Shown here: positions 15,880-24,796 of the stretch, piece after piece
Numbering within the stretch: position 1 is the first letter of the stretch
Layout: every line of letters starts with the position of its first letter
Assembly: GCA_903844635.1 (NCBI GenBank)
Contig: CAIMUF010000052.1
Location: 64,840 to 104,341, forward strand
Source: an uncultured Sulfuricurvum sp.
Lineage (GTDB): Bacteria; Campylobacterota; Campylobacteria; Campylobacterales; Sulfurimonadaceae
Direction: 5' to 3'
DNA: 39,502 nucleotides
Made by a program: the position numbers and the translations under genes
Notes under the pieces: generated by a model
Told to the model about the DNA's origin: nothing
Seen by the model: the letters and a program-made list of their open reading frames with translations, nothing else
Database searches by the model: none

Positions 15880-17514
15880 ACGATTTTGACCGCTAAAGCT
15901 GCGTGAACGATCTCCACGCTCACCGCCAGCAGAGCTACGCTCTCCACCGCCGCTAGCATTACGATCATTGTTACCACGGTATCCGCCGCCTGAAGAACTA
16001 CGCTCTCCGCCGCCGCTTGCGTTACGATCGTTGTTGCCACGGTATCCACCGCCAGTGCTTCCACCACGGTTGTTATTACCACGGTATCCACCACCGCCGC
16101 CAGGACGACGATTACCGCCGCCGCTTCCGCCACGACTCTCAAGATTACTCAAAATTTTATCCAAGCGCTCTGCAGCGATACCAATTTGATTTGGTCCTTG
16201 AACGGTATTACGCTCCATAAGAACTGAAATAAGTTTATAAGCAATTTGTTCTTGATCGAAATCTTCTTTGAGTGCATCTAAAACTTTATGAGCTTCATCA
16301 TAAATGTGTTGTTTTTCAATCTCAGCAAGGAGACGATTAACTTGAGTATTTTTGACGTCCATTTTACTTGGAATATATGCATGCTCCATAGTAGTTCCTA
16401 CTTTTGCACGGATACGCTGAAGTTCTTTGAACTCAAGTGGTGTTACCAAAGTAATCGCTACACCTTTTTTACCCGCACGTCCTGTACGACCAATACGGTG
16501 AACATAGCTCTCAGGGTCAAAAGGAATATGATAGTTGAATACGTGAGTAATGCCATCAATGTGCAAACCACGAGCTGCTACGTCTGTTGCAATCAATACA
16601 TCGAAAGCATCGGATTTAACACCTTTGATAACGCTCTCACGTTGACGCTGCTCCATATCTCCATGCAGTCCTTTAGCAGAATAACCTGCTGCTGACAATA
16701 CATTTGAAAGACGATCAACTTCTTTTTTCGTACGGCAAAAAACAACCGTTTTTTTAGCATCTTCAGCATCCATCAAACGGATAATCGCATCATCACGTTC
16801 AGATTCTTCGATAACATAGTACTGCTGTGCAATATCTGTATTGGTTGTTTCAGATTTTGTGATAGACGCAAAAAATGGATTTACTAAGATACGCTCTGCA
16901 AGCTGTTTAATTGGTTGTGGCATCGTTGCAGAAAACAACAATGTTTGACGCTCAGTTGGAAGATAGCTAAAGATTTCATTAATATCATCCAAAAAGCCCA
17001 TATCAAGCATTTCATCTGCTTCATCCAAAATAACCATTGAAGGAGAAAAGCCTTTTAGCATATCACGGCTGAGCATATCCAATAAACGTCCTGGAGTTGC
17101 AATAATTACTTGCGCACCGCGGTCAATCAAATCCAATTGACGATTGTACGAGCTACCACCATAAATTGTAACGGTACGAGCACCAAGATGCTTACCATAT
17201 TTGAAAATCTCATCACTTACTTGGTTGGCAAGTTCACGCGTTGGTGTGATGATAAGGATTTCGATACCACCTTTTAAATGCATTTTATTAAGTGCTGGAA
17301 GTCCAAATGCTGCCGTTTTACCCGTACCAGTATGAGCTTGACCTACTACGTCACGCCCTTCCATAATTACAGGGATTACCATTGACTGGATTGGACTTGG
17401 ATTCTTGAAACCTGCATATTCGATACTTTGCATAATCTCTTTGCGAAGACCGAAATCAGCAAATGTTGGAAGATCTTGATCGACTACTACGATTTCTGTT
17501 TCTACGTTGTTCAT
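15856..17514 (-). CDS. DEAD-box RNA helicase with Gly/Arg/Asn-rich tail
   Basis: 552-residue ATP-dependent RNA helicase of the DeaD/RhlE/CshA type, probably unwinding rRNA or mRNA. Seen: Q motif SPIQSMVIP, Walker A AHTGTGKT (60-67), PTRELA, TPGRLLDM, DEAD box DEADEMLDMGF, SATM, and HRIGRTGRAG. The last 80 or so residues are low-complexity, with repeats of YRGNNDRNASGGGERSS, an RGG-like RNA-binding tail. The start at 17514 has an AAAGGTAG site; a longer reading from 17568 adds an unlikely leader. A TATAAT about 235 nt upstream implies a long 5' UTR, as is common for cold-induced helicases (inference). Confidence 0.95.
   Translation of the reverse strand: MNNVETEIVVVDQDLPTFADFGLRKEIMQSIEYAGFKNPSPIQSMVIPVIMEGRDVVGQAHTGTGKTAAFGLPALNKMHLKGGIEILIITPTRELANQVSDEIFKYGKHLGARTVTIYGGSSYNRQLDLIDRGAQVIIATPGRLLDMLSRDMLKGFSPSMVILDEADEMLDMGFLDDINEIFSYLPTERQTLLFSATMPQPIKQLAERILVNPFFASITKSETTNTDIAQQYYVIEESERDDAIIRLMDAEDAKKTVVFCRTKKEVDRLSNVLSAAGYSAKGLHGDMEQRQRESVIKGVKSDAFDVLIATDVAARGLHIDGITHVFNYHIPFDPESYVHRIGRTGRAGKKGVAITLVTPLEFKELQRIRAKVGTTMEHAYIPSKMDVKNTQVNRLLAEIEKQHIYDEAHKVLDALKEDFDQEQIAYKLISVLMERNTVQGPNQIGIAAERLDKILSNLESRGGSGGGNRRPGGGGGYRGNNNRGGSTGGGYRGNNDRNASGGGERSSSGGGYRGNNDRNASGGGERSSAGGERGDRSRSFSGQNRSDSRPRS
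15933..16096 (-). repeat. Tandem 63-bp repeats in the helicase tail
   Basis: Two near-identical units (about 15933-15990 and 15996-16053, with synonymous third-position differences) and a partial third (about 16071-16096) encode YRGNNDRNASGGGERSS-type blocks. Most differences are silent, which suggests selection on the peptide after duplication. Confidence 0.8.
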
Positions 17515-17896
17515 ATTTCTACCTTTGTGTGTACGCCACGCCAACAAAAAAAGGAATCCGTTTTTCACTAAATCAAGTGAAAATATTTCCTAAAAAGCCC
17601 ATGTTGCTATGCTGTGTGACGATGACGTTAAATATTGTCCTCTTGGACGACAAATTTTCAGAGAGCAACTCTCTTACCATGGAAGGTACCTTAGTAAAGT
17701 TTCAGTCTTATTAAAGCTTTACGAAGGCACCCAAAAATTTCGAGCGAATTATAACTCCACAAAGCATAATTACTCCTGATAAACCTATAGTAATAAAAGC
17801 TAAAGTTAATCTTTAGTTTCAAATTGTTTATATTTCATCCTAAAAATTTTAAACCTTGGGTGAGTATACTTGCAAAAATTATATTGGAGAATGTCT
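17515..17896. other. 382-bp non-coding divergent region with a long helicase leader
   Basis: No gene is seen. On the minus strand a TATAAT at 17748-17753 would give a helicase transcript with about 226 nt of 5' UTR. The leader holds the perfect hairpin AGAGAG-TTG-CTCTCT, then GTCC-AAGA-GGAC, and a T-run after GGATTCC close to the start codon. On the plus strand TATACT at 17865-17870 and GGAG at 17886-17889 serve the small gene at 17897. Confidence 0.6.
17748..17753 (-). promoter_or_regulatory. Putative -10 box for the helicase gene
   Basis: TATAAT on the minus strand, 234 nt before the helicase ATG; no better box is seen nearer. Confidence 0.45.
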
Positions 17897-18100
17897 ATGT
17901 TTAATGTACGTATGGAAAAAGAGTGTGGTTGTTTTAAACGAAGCGGGATGCCCTCAATCAAAACTTTTGATAATAAAGATGATGCATTAAGTGAAGCGTC
18001 AGAGTGGGCAGAAGAAATGAATGAAACTTTCTGTAAAAAACATAACTTTTCGATTATTGAAGAAGGTAATGATCTTCTTATAAAAGTAGAAATGAATTAA
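17897..18100 (+). CDS. Small conserved-looking protein of unknown function
   Basis: 67-residue acidic protein, family not recognised. It has three Cys (CGCF near the N-terminus and one in ETFCKKH), an amphipathic middle helix rich in Glu, Asp and Ala (KDDALSEASEWAEEM), and a beta-like end (DLLIKVEMN). No signal peptide or membrane segment. The ATG at 17897 has GGAG 7 nt upstream; alternatives at 17891 (too close to that site) and TTG 17870 are less likely. It has its own TATACT box and a strong terminator, so it is a single-gene unit. Confidence 0.7.
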   Translation: MFNVRMEKECGCFKRSGMPSIKTFDNKDDALSEASEWAEEMNETFCKKHNFSIIEEGNDLLIKVEMN

Positions 18101-18131
18101 AACTGGCGGGGCATAAGCCTCACAGTTTTAA
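18097..18131 (+). terminator. Bidirectional terminator overlapping both stop codons
   Basis: Stem TTAAAACTG / CAGTTTTAA (9 bp) with an inner stem GGGGC-ATAA-GCCTC. A/T runs on both arms make it work in either direction, ending the small gene (+) and the cytochrome gene (-). Confidence 0.85.
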
Positions 18132-19310
18132 ATTTAGCTTTTTGATCACCATTTTCTTCGACCAAATTGGGTCTTTCAACTCTAATAACTCTCGCACTTC
18201 ATCATTTACCAATCGATAAGAAACAACAATATTGACACTTTCAGCACCTATAGGCATAGGTAAAGAAAATATTTTTGAGCTGAAAGCAGGAATCGAAATA
18301 TTGCTGATCGTTTTTACTGCTAGATGAGGAATAGTTGGCTTATCCCGCTTGCTTAGATATTTAGACGTTAGTGACAGAACTTCAGTTTTTAGTATCTTCC
18401 CCGCACTTACATACTGTGCTTCGATCAAAATTTCACGCGAACCAAATCCGCTAGGAAGTGCATGAGGCTGAGGATTGCTCAATGTTACTTCTACCGTCTG
18501 TTTTGTTTTTTTAGCATTCACGCCCAATGCATCTTGCCACATCGTTTCAGTGTGTGCCCCAACAAATCCATGAGAACGCACCATTCGCGTATGGGCATCG
18601 CCATTCGATAATCGTATCGTTGCTGCAACACCTTGCGTTCGAATTCCCATATGACAATCAACACATTGCTTGCCGTTACTCTTAAATTCTGCTTGCATAT
18701 TGACAAAACGATGTCCGTCTTCAGATTTATCATTAGCATGACAGACAAAACATAATTGATTAGGATTTGTATTCATAAAATCTCGCGCTTCAACTTGATG
18801 ATACGGTGATTTAGCATCATTGTACGGTCCTGTCATTGTCCCAGACTTCATCCAAATAACACGGTCCATCCCTCGTTTACTTTCCGGAAGATCATCGTGA
18901 ATTTTATCAATATTATGGCAAACAACACAGTTGATTCCTTCTGAAATACCATCACTTTTAAGAGCTTTTGACGCAGCAGTATTTTTATCAAGCCCAACCG
19001 AGGCAAGCGCCTCATCTTCTGCATTAGTAGATGTTACAGAAATACGCGGATTATGACACGTTGCGCACTCGATTTTAATCGTATTTAGAGACTTCCCATT
19101 GTCTTTTCGCGCGACATAATCAATCGTTTTTTGAAAATACTCATCACTGTCATAATGGGATTTTGCATGCCATGACTTTTCCCATTGCTTCACAATAGGG
19201 CTATGACATGCCTTGCATTTAGTGGAATCTTTAAATTTATCTCCAACTTGAACGACTTGTGCTCCAAAAAGAACACTACTTATAAAAGTAAAAATTAACC
19301 ATAAACGCAT
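18120..19310 (-). CDS. Periplasmic pentaheme cytochrome c
   Basis: 396-residue exported multiheme cytochrome. Seen: signal peptide RLWLIFTFISSVLFGA, then five CxxCH sites at about C32, C82, C128, C187 and C216, and extra His residues (for example KSWHAKSH) for bis-His ligation. The last 170 residues have no heme and look beta-rich. The spacing and the GPYNDAKSPYHQ segment resemble the cytochrome c554-like family. Electron donor and acceptor are unknown. The ATG at 19310 fits AAGGGG upstream; a GTG at 19316 is in frame but lacks spacing. It follows argF by about 12 nt, an unexpected partner. Confidence 0.85.
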   Translation of the reverse strand: MRLWLIFTFISSVLFGAQVVQVGDKFKDSTKCKACHSPIVKQWEKSWHAKSHYDSDEYFQKTIDYVARKDNGKSLNTIKIECATCHNPRISVTSTNAEDEALASVGLDKNTAASKALKSDGISEGINCVVCHNIDKIHDDLPESKRGMDRVIWMKSGTMTGPYNDAKSPYHQVEARDFMNTNPNQLCFVCHANDKSEDGHRFVNMQAEFKSNGKQCVDCHMGIRTQGVAATIRLSNGDAHTRMVRSHGFVGAHTETMWQDALGVNAKKTKQTVEVTLSNPQPHALPSGFGSREILIEAQYVSAGKILKTEVLSLTSKYLSKRDKPTIPHLAVKTISNISIPAFSSKIFSLPMPIGAESVNIVVSYRLVNDEVRELLELKDPIWSKKMVIKKLNLKL

Positions 19311-19322
19311 ATCCACCCCTTT

Positions 19323-20243
19323 TTAACGATGTTTATCGAGCCAAACCATTAAACCTTTTTGACCGTGAAGGCGATTTTCTGCCTCCAAAAAAATCACGCT
19401 CTGATCCCCTTCTAATACGGCTTCACTTACCTCTACTCCACGATATGCAGGCAAGCAATGTAAAAATATCGCATAAGGGTCAGCCAATGCCATCAGATCT
19501 TCATCAACAATGTAGCCTTTAAAATCATGTAAGCGCTTGGCTTTTTCTTCTTCTTGACCCATAGAAATCCACGTATCCGTTGTAACCACAGTAGCCCCGG
19601 CTACAGCTATTTTTGGATCATTGGTAAACGAAATTTTTGCACCGCTTTGTTTTGCAAAGTTTAAAGCATCTTCAACAATAAGTGGATCACATGCATAGCC
19701 CTCTGGTGTAGCTACACGAAGATCAAAGCCCAGTTTACTTGCAAGCATTAACCATGAATGGGTCATGTTGTTTCCATCCCCAACGTACGCTACAATCGGA
19801 TTTTCATGTCGACCACACTCTACCATAGTCATATAATCAGCAATAAGCTGTACAGGATGATAACTGTCACTAAGACCATTAATCACAGGAACACTGGAAT
19901 AAAGAGAGAATTCTTCGAGCATAGAGTGCTCGAATGTACGGATCATCACCATGTCCGTCATCGAAGAAATAACGCGTGCCGTATCTTTAACCGGCTCACC
20001 GCGTCCTAAATGAATATCACGATTTGAAAGAAATAAGGCATGACCGCCCAGCTGAAACATACCTGATTCAAAACTGACACGTGTACGTGTTGAGCTTTTT
20101 TCAAAAATCATCGCTAATGTTTGTCCTGCCAAATAGGGATGCGGTCTTTTGGCTTTTTGCTCTTTTTTAATCGCTAATGCCAAATCAATGATCTCTAAGA
20201 TCTCTTCCTTAGTGTAATCACGTAAAGTTAAAAAATGTCTCAC
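19323..20243 (-). CDS. argF: Ornithine carbamoyltransferase
   Basis: 306-residue cytosolic enzyme making citrulline from ornithine and carbamoyl phosphate for arginine synthesis. Seen: the carbamoyl-phosphate motif SSTRTR in [13 protein letters not shown], the [12 protein letters not shown] and [12 protein letters not shown] blocks, and the ornithine-site Cys motif HCLPAYRG. Length is normal. The start is GTG with GAGGA upstream. The leader carries copy 2 of the two-hairpin element. hemB lies upstream on the same strand but a TATCAT box suggests a separate promoter. Confidence 0.97.
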   Translation of the reverse strand: MRHFLTLRDYTKEEILEIIDLALAIKKEQKAKRPHPYLAGQTLAMIFEKSSTRTRVSFESGMFQLGGHALFLSNRDIHLGRGEPVKDTARVISSMTDMVMIRTFEHSMLEEFSLYSSVPVINGLSDSYHPVQLIADYMTMVECGRHENPIVAYVGDGNNMTHSWLMLASKLGFDLRVATPEGYACDPLIVEDALNFAKQSGAKISFTNDPKIAVAGATVVTTDTWISMGQEEEKAKRLHDFKGYIVDEDLMALADPYAIFLHCLPAYRGVEVSEAVLEGDQSVIFLEAENRLHGQKGLMVWLDKHR

Positions 20244-20258
20244 GAAAAATCCTCATTC

Positions 20259-20320
20259 TATTATTAGAACGCCAAAAGAGTTTATCCCTTTTCCTGCGCT
20301 TGCCTCTTTGAGACAATTTA
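20259..20320 (-). repeat. Two-hairpin leader element, copy 2 (argF 5' UTR)
   Basis: Read on the minus strand: CTC-AAA-GAG hairpin, GGCAAGCG linker, hairpin 2 AAAAGGG-ATAAA-CTCTTTT, then GGCGTTCTAATAATA. It shares GGCAAGCG and TTGGCGTTC-AATAATA with copy 1 before gmhB. It begins a few bases after the predicted argF transcription start. Confidence 0.6.
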
Positions 20321-20331
20321 AAGTAATATTA

Positions 20332-20337
20332 ATGATA
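20332..20337 (-). promoter_or_regulatory. Putative -10 box for argF
   Basis: TATCAT on the minus strand between hemB and the leader element; transcription would begin near 20325. Confidence 0.35.
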
Positions 20338-20353
20338 GCATAAAACTATTTCA

Positions 20354-21319
20354 TTAATGTAATAATGCAGCTACTTCTTTAGCATGGTAACTAATAATGA
20401 TATCAGCACCCGCACGCTTGAATCCAATCATTGTCTCCATCATCACGCGGTTATAATCAATAAGCCCCGCATTTCCGGCAAATTTCAGCATTGCATATTC
20501 TCCGCTCACATTGTAAACTGCCAACGGTAAAGAAGACGCTTCACGAATATCTCGAATGATGTCCAAATACGCTAATGCCGGTTTCACCATCAAAATATCT
20601 GCACCCTGCGCTTCATCTGCAAGACTTTCTCGAATGGCCTCACGACGGTTAGCAGGATCCATTTGATAGGTTGAGCGATCACCAAAACTCGGAACCGATT
20701 CAGCAACATCACGGAATGGCCCATAATAACCACTTGCGAACTTGGTAGAGTACGCCATAATAGGAAGATTTGAATATCCGCCTCCATCGAGAGCGTCACG
20801 TAATGTGCCAATGATACCGTCCATCATTCCCGAGGGTGCTATCATATCCACACCTGCTCGTGCATGAACCAACGCTTGCTGCGCTGATATTCCCAAAGTG
20901 AGGTCATTATCAACCGTTTCATGCACGTGATCGAGTATCCCACAATGTCCATGATCAGTGTATTCACAAAAACACAAATCCGTCACTACAAACATCTGCG
21001 GGAATGATCGTTTGATGGCGCGAACAGCCGTTGCAATGATTCCATGATCACAAAGTGCATCCGAACCGATAGAATCTTTGACTGCTGGGATACCAAAAAG
21101 GAGTATTGAATAAATTCCTAAAGTTTGGAGGAGTTCACACTCTTTTAAAATCTCATCTAAACTCATCTGAAATACACCTGGCATAGAGGCAACTTCCGTT
21201 TTTATCCCCTCACCCGGTCTCACAAATAAAGGATAAATAAAATCATTGACGCTAACATGCGTTTCACGAACCAACGAACGCAAATGAGAATTAAGACGAG
21301 TGCGGCGAAAACGCTCCAT
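20354..21319 (-). CDS. hemB: Delta-aminolevulinic acid dehydratase (porphobilinogen synthase)
   Basis: 321-residue enzyme condensing two 5-aminolevulinates in heme synthesis. Seen: N-terminal [16 protein letters not shown], the zinc Cys cluster in [26 protein letters not shown], the first active-site Lys in [14 protein letters not shown], and the Schiff-base Lys in [10 protein letters not shown]. Cys in the metal loop indicate the zinc-type enzyme. Transcribed divergently from ribA across an 80-bp AT-rich gap. Confidence 0.97.
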   Translation of the reverse strand: MERFRRTRLNSHLRSLVRETHVSVNDFIYPLFVRPGEGIKTEVASMPGVFQMSLDEILKECELLQTLGIYSILLFGIPAVKDSIGSDALCDHGIIATAVRAIKRSFPQMFVVTDLCFCEYTDHGHCGILDHVHETVDNDLTLGISAQQALVHARAGVDMIAPSGMMDGIIGTLRDALDGGGYSNLPIMAYSTKFASGYYGPFRDVAESVPSFGDRSTYQMDPANRREAIRESLADEAQGADILMVKPALAYLDIIRDIREASSLPLAVYNVSGEYAMLKFAGNAGLIDYNRVMMETMIGFKRAGADIIISYHAKEVAALLH

Positions 21320-21387
21320 AAAAAATACCCTCTTTTGTAAAAAATTAAGTTAAAAGTGTATCAATAAATAGATTAAGAAAAACAAAC

Positions 21388-21393
21388 TATAAT
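21388..21393 (+). promoter_or_regulatory. -10 box for ribA with leaderless geometry
   Basis: TATAAT followed by exactly six bases (TTCCGA) and then the ribA ATG, placing +1 at the A of the start codon. No Shine-Dalgarno is present. Confidence 0.55.
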
Positions 21394-21399
21394 TTCCGA

Positions 21400-21987
21400 A
21401 TGACATCTGAAATATTTTTTGAAAAATCCGCCATCGCTAACCTTCCAAGTAAATACGGCCACTTTAAAATCCGTGCCTACAAAGAAGGCTGTCAAGAGCA
21501 TCTTGCTATTTTTACTGAACACTTTAATTCTGTAGAATCCCCATTAGTACGCATTCATTCTCAATGCCTTACGGGGGATACTTTTGGAAGCATCAAATGT
21601 GATTGTAACAATCAGCTTCACAAAGCTCTTGAGCTTATAGCCAAAGAAGGCGGATTGATAATCTATCATGCTCAAGAAGGGCGAAATATCGGGCTACTTA
21701 ATAAGCTAAACGCTTATGCACTTCAAGATCAAGGTCGTAATACCATCGAAGCCAATATAGAGCTTGGTTTCGCTCCTGATCAGCGTACTTATGACGTTGT
21801 ACGTGAAATTTTTAATGATTTTAAGCTCACAAAAATTCGCCTTCTGACCAATAATCCTGCTAAAGTTCTAGTCGTCGAAGGGCTGGATGTTGAAATAACC
21901 GAACGTATCCCTGTAATTATTGATCCTAATCCTTATAATGAAGGCTACTTAAAAACAAAAAAAGAGTGCATGGGGCACATTATTTAA
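21400..21987 (+). CDS. ribA: GTP cyclohydrolase II
   Basis: 195-residue stand-alone enzyme starting riboflavin synthesis from GTP. Seen: the zinc ligands C56, C67 and C69 in HSQCLTGDTFGSIKCDC, the catalytic YHAQEGRNIGL with Arg, and the LLTNNPAKV loop near the C-terminus. No DHBP synthase (RibB) domain is fused. The ATG at 21400 is the only plausible start and stands six bases after a TATAAT box without a ribosome site, so the mRNA is probably leaderless. Confidence 0.95.
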   Translation: MTSEIFFEKSAIANLPSKYGHFKIRAYKEGCQEHLAIFTEHFNSVESPLVRIHSQCLTGDTFGSIKCDCNNQLHKALELIAKEGGLIIYHAQEGRNIGLLNKLNAYALQDQGRNTIEANIELGFAPDQRTYDVVREIFNDFKLTKIRLLTNNPAKVLVVEGLDVEITERIPVIIDPNPYNEGYLKTKKECMGHII

Positions 21988-22035
21988 CTTTTTTAGGTTA
22001 AAATAATATATAATTTTTTCAATAAATGAGGTTTT

Positions 22036-24165
22036 GTGCACATTACAGTACTATTTTTAAGCCTGTTAACGACACTTTTTGCCTTAAGCGATAATTATAA
22101 AATTGTTATTGACACTTATAAAACAAAAAATGAAGCACGACAAGCATTCGAACACAATAAAGCTGATCCAAAAAATGCTCTTGTTCCCTATATCCATGAA
22201 GAACAACTGATAATTCATACCCGAAAATCAGGAGAAAACAATATTATTGCGATGGAGCCCTTTTCGAATCAAAAAGAGGCGCAAGCTGTCTTGCAGGATC
22301 TCTCGCCCTTTTACCCGCATGCTTTTATAAGTCGAGGCGTTGCCGACGATATTGAATTTCTTTTAATGCAACACCGCAACGATCTAGCTCTAAAAAAGAA
22401 AAGTCCTTCTAGTCAAGTTGCTGCAGTAATCACTCTACCTAAAAAAGAACAGGGCGTATCAACTGCATCGTCATTCAATTATGAAAAAATGCTCTTTCTC
22501 TCTATTCTCACATTACTGCTTGTCTATTTTTTATGGAATGCACGTCTATTGAAAATTTTACAAAACCGTAATCGACTTCTTTTAAAAGAAAAAATAGAAA
22601 TCCAAGATGCTATGCAAGCTAAAAATGATTTTATTGCAATGATGAATCATGAAATTCGTGCCCCTATTAATGCGATCATGGGGATTAGTCATCTTGTCTT
22701 AGAATCAAGGCTCACCATAAGTCAACGCTCTCAAATTACTAAAATAAAAGACGCTACCTCCATTTTACATACGTTGGTTAATGATATTTTGGATCACTCA
22801 AAAATAGAAGCGGGCAAAATAACCATTGAAAAAATTCCTTTTGATCTTAATACGATGTTGGATGATATTTCCAATATCATTAGCCATAAAGCAGACGAAA
22901 AGCAACTTGAATTAATTTTTGATATTGATCAAAGTGTCCCCAATAAACTCATCGGTGATCCTCTGAGACTGCTCCAAATATTGGTTAATTTACTCAATAA
23001 TGCCATCAAATTTACCGATAATGGAAGTGTTATTCTCCGCTTGCGTGCTCAGCAAATTAGCCGGTTAAATCTAAAAATTCATTTTGAAATTATTGACACG
23101 GGTATTGGTATCGAAGCAGATTCGTTGAAAAAATTATTTGCTTCATACGTTCAAGCCGATGAGAGTATCTCACGAAAATATGGCGGTACAGGGCTGGGGC
23201 TTGCAATATGTAAAAATCTCATCTCTTTAATGGGGGGAAGTATCCAAGTAGAGAGTGTTCCTAATCAAGGAAGCACTTTCTCTTTTGACATCAAACTCTA
23301 TTCCGATTTTGAGTACGAAAAACGTCGATATCGCCTTCCTACAGAAAATTTGATGTCTAAAAATGGATTAATTTTAGATACGAATTTAACCAGCGCTGAA
23401 GTGCTAACAAGGGGGTTGGAATATTTTCATTATGAAATGAAAACTACGACGAACTCTACCGATGCTCTCGATGTTTTAAAAAATCAATTTATCGATATTG
23501 TCTTTATCGACACGAAAGTAGTACTGTCTGGGGAATTTAAAAAAGAACTTCAAAATCGAATTAAAGATGATGATTTAAAGCTCATATGGATGGGTGAAGA
23601 TATTAAAAAAAGAGGCGGAATAAGCCTCTCAAAACCATACAATCAACTAAGTATTTTCAATACCGTCTTATCTGCTTATGGCCATTTAGATCAAGAACAA
23701 AAAGGGCTAAGCAACAGTAAAAAACTCAAAGATAATTTAAAAAAGTTTGCAGGTGAAACACTCCTTTTAGCCGAAGATAATGAGATTAACCGTTCCATTA
23801 TTAAAGGATTGCTCTCAGGTACAAATATCATCATAATAACCGCTGAAAATGGGAAAGAAGCCGTTGAAATCGTTGAACTCAATTCAGACATCAATGTTAT
23901 TTTAATGGATATTCAAATGCCGATTATGGATGGCTTTGAGGCGGCAAAATTAATACGTCAAGATCACGAAAAAGATTTTATTCCTATTATAGCCGTCACT
24001 GGAAATACGTTTGAAAGTGATATTCATAATATCAGCAGTTCAGGAATGAATGGGCATGTGAGCAAACCAATTGATGTCAACACCTTTTATACTACCTTGT
24101 ATTATGCTTTTGAAAAATCGAGAAATCAATCGAAACAGATACTCTCTGCACAATATATAGCCTAA
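22036..24165 (+). CDS. Membrane hybrid histidine kinase with two receiver-like domains
   Basis: 709-residue sensor kinase. Seen: signal anchor at 1-17, a periplasmic region (about 20-115) with the alternating layout of SPOR-like domains, a transmembrane segment near 152-168, HisKA with phospho-acceptor H205 in MMNHEIRAPIN, HATPase motifs NNAIKFT, DTGIGI and GGTGLGLAICK, a divergent receiver (about 425-545) that keeps an Asp in VFIDT and Lys in SKP, and a canonical C-terminal receiver with D625 in LMDIQMPIMDGF and SKPID. No HPt domain and no neighbouring regulator, so its partner is elsewhere. GTG start with GAGG upstream. Signal unknown. Confidence 0.88.
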   Translation: MHITVLFLSLLTTLFALSDNYKIVIDTYKTKNEARQAFEHNKADPKNALVPYIHEEQLIIHTRKSGENNIIAMEPFSNQKEAQAVLQDLSPFYPHAFISRGVADDIEFLLMQHRNDLALKKKSPSSQVAAVITLPKKEQGVSTASSFNYEKMLFLSILTLLLVYFLWNARLLKILQNRNRLLLKEKIEIQDAMQAKNDFIAMMNHEIRAPINAIMGISHLVLESRLTISQRSQITKIKDATSILHTLVNDILDHSKIEAGKITIEKIPFDLNTMLDDISNIISHKADEKQLELIFDIDQSVPNKLIGDPLRLLQILVNLLNNAIKFTDNGSVILRLRAQQISRLNLKIHFEIIDTGIGIEADSLKKLFASYVQADESISRKYGGTGLGLAICKNLISLMGGSIQVESVPNQGSTFSFDIKLYSDFEYEKRRYRLPTENLMSKNGLILDTNLTSAEVLTRGLEYFHYEMKTTTNSTDALDVLKNQFIDIVFIDTKVVLSGEFKKELQNRIKDDDLKLIWMGEDIKKRGGISLSKPYNQLSIFNTVLSAYGHLDQEQKGLSNSKKLKDNLKKFAGETLLLAEDNEINRSIIKGLLSGTNIIIITAENGKEAVEIVELNSDINVILMDIQMPIMDGFEAAKLIRQDHEKDFIPIIAVTGNTFESDIHNISSSGMNGHVSKPIDVNTFYTTLYYAFEKSRNQSKQILSAQYIA

Positions 24166-24214
24166 GTACTTTTTTGGTATTATTGGTGTTGAATTAAATT
24201 AAGAGGAAACTCCT

Positions 24215-24793
24215 TTGGCATTACTGAAAACATTGCTCCAAGATCAAAATATTAATGTTCCAGATGATTTTTTTGAAAAAATTGAAGTGTATAAAACATT
24301 ATTAATGCAATGGAATAAAATTCATAACCTAACTGGGGCAAAAAATATTGCTCAAATTGATGAATTTATCGTTGATGCAATAGCTCCTATTACTTTTTTA
24401 CCTCCCATTAAAAAAGCAATGGATATAGGTACAGGGGCAGGATTCCCAGGTATGATTTTGGCCTTTGCACTACCGCAAACCCATTTTACGCTTGTCGAGC
24501 CCCTCGCAAAACGAGCCAGTTTTTTACAGTTTGTAAAAGCGGATTTAGGACTTACCAATGTAGACGTTAAAGCAGTACGCGTAGAACAGCTTCCCCCTGC
24601 ATCCTATGACTTTATCACCTCTCGCGCGGTGACGGATACTAAAATGCTTCTCAAACTTTCAGAACCTTTTCGTTCAGATGGAACCCTTTTGCTCTTTTAC
24701 AAAGGGGAAAAAGTGTATGATGAAGTAGACGAATCGTTTGACTATCAAATTATCGAAAAACAAAATCGTCATTATCTTCTTATTAAGTCATAA
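24215..24793 (+). CDS. rsmG: 16S rRNA m7G527 methyltransferase RsmG (GidB)
   Basis: 192-residue SAM-dependent methyltransferase for G527 of 16S rRNA. Seen: WNKIHNLTG near residue 35, the SAM motif [29 protein letters not shown], and ITSRAVTD. The sequence agrees well with RsmG throughout; length is slightly short, as in other Campylobacterota. The start is TTG, with AAGAGGA about 8 nt upstream; no ATG fits the conserved N-terminus. The next gene begins 3 nt after the stop. Confidence 0.93.
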   Translation: MALLKTLLQDQNINVPDDFFEKIEVYKTLLMQWNKIHNLTGAKNIAQIDEFIVDAIAPITFLPPIKKAMDIGTGAGFPGMILAFALPQTHFTLVEPLAKRASFLQFVKADLGLTNVDVKAVRVEQLPPASYDFITSRAVTDTKMLLKLSEPFRSDGTLLLFYKGEKVYDEVDESFDYQIIEKQNRHYLLIKS

Positions 24794-24796
24794 ATT

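Noticed and set aside
15762..16142. 126-codon Ala/Val-rich frame on the minus strand at the helicase 3' end
   Set aside because: It is a frame-shifted reading of the Gly-rich tail repeats, which stay open in several frames.
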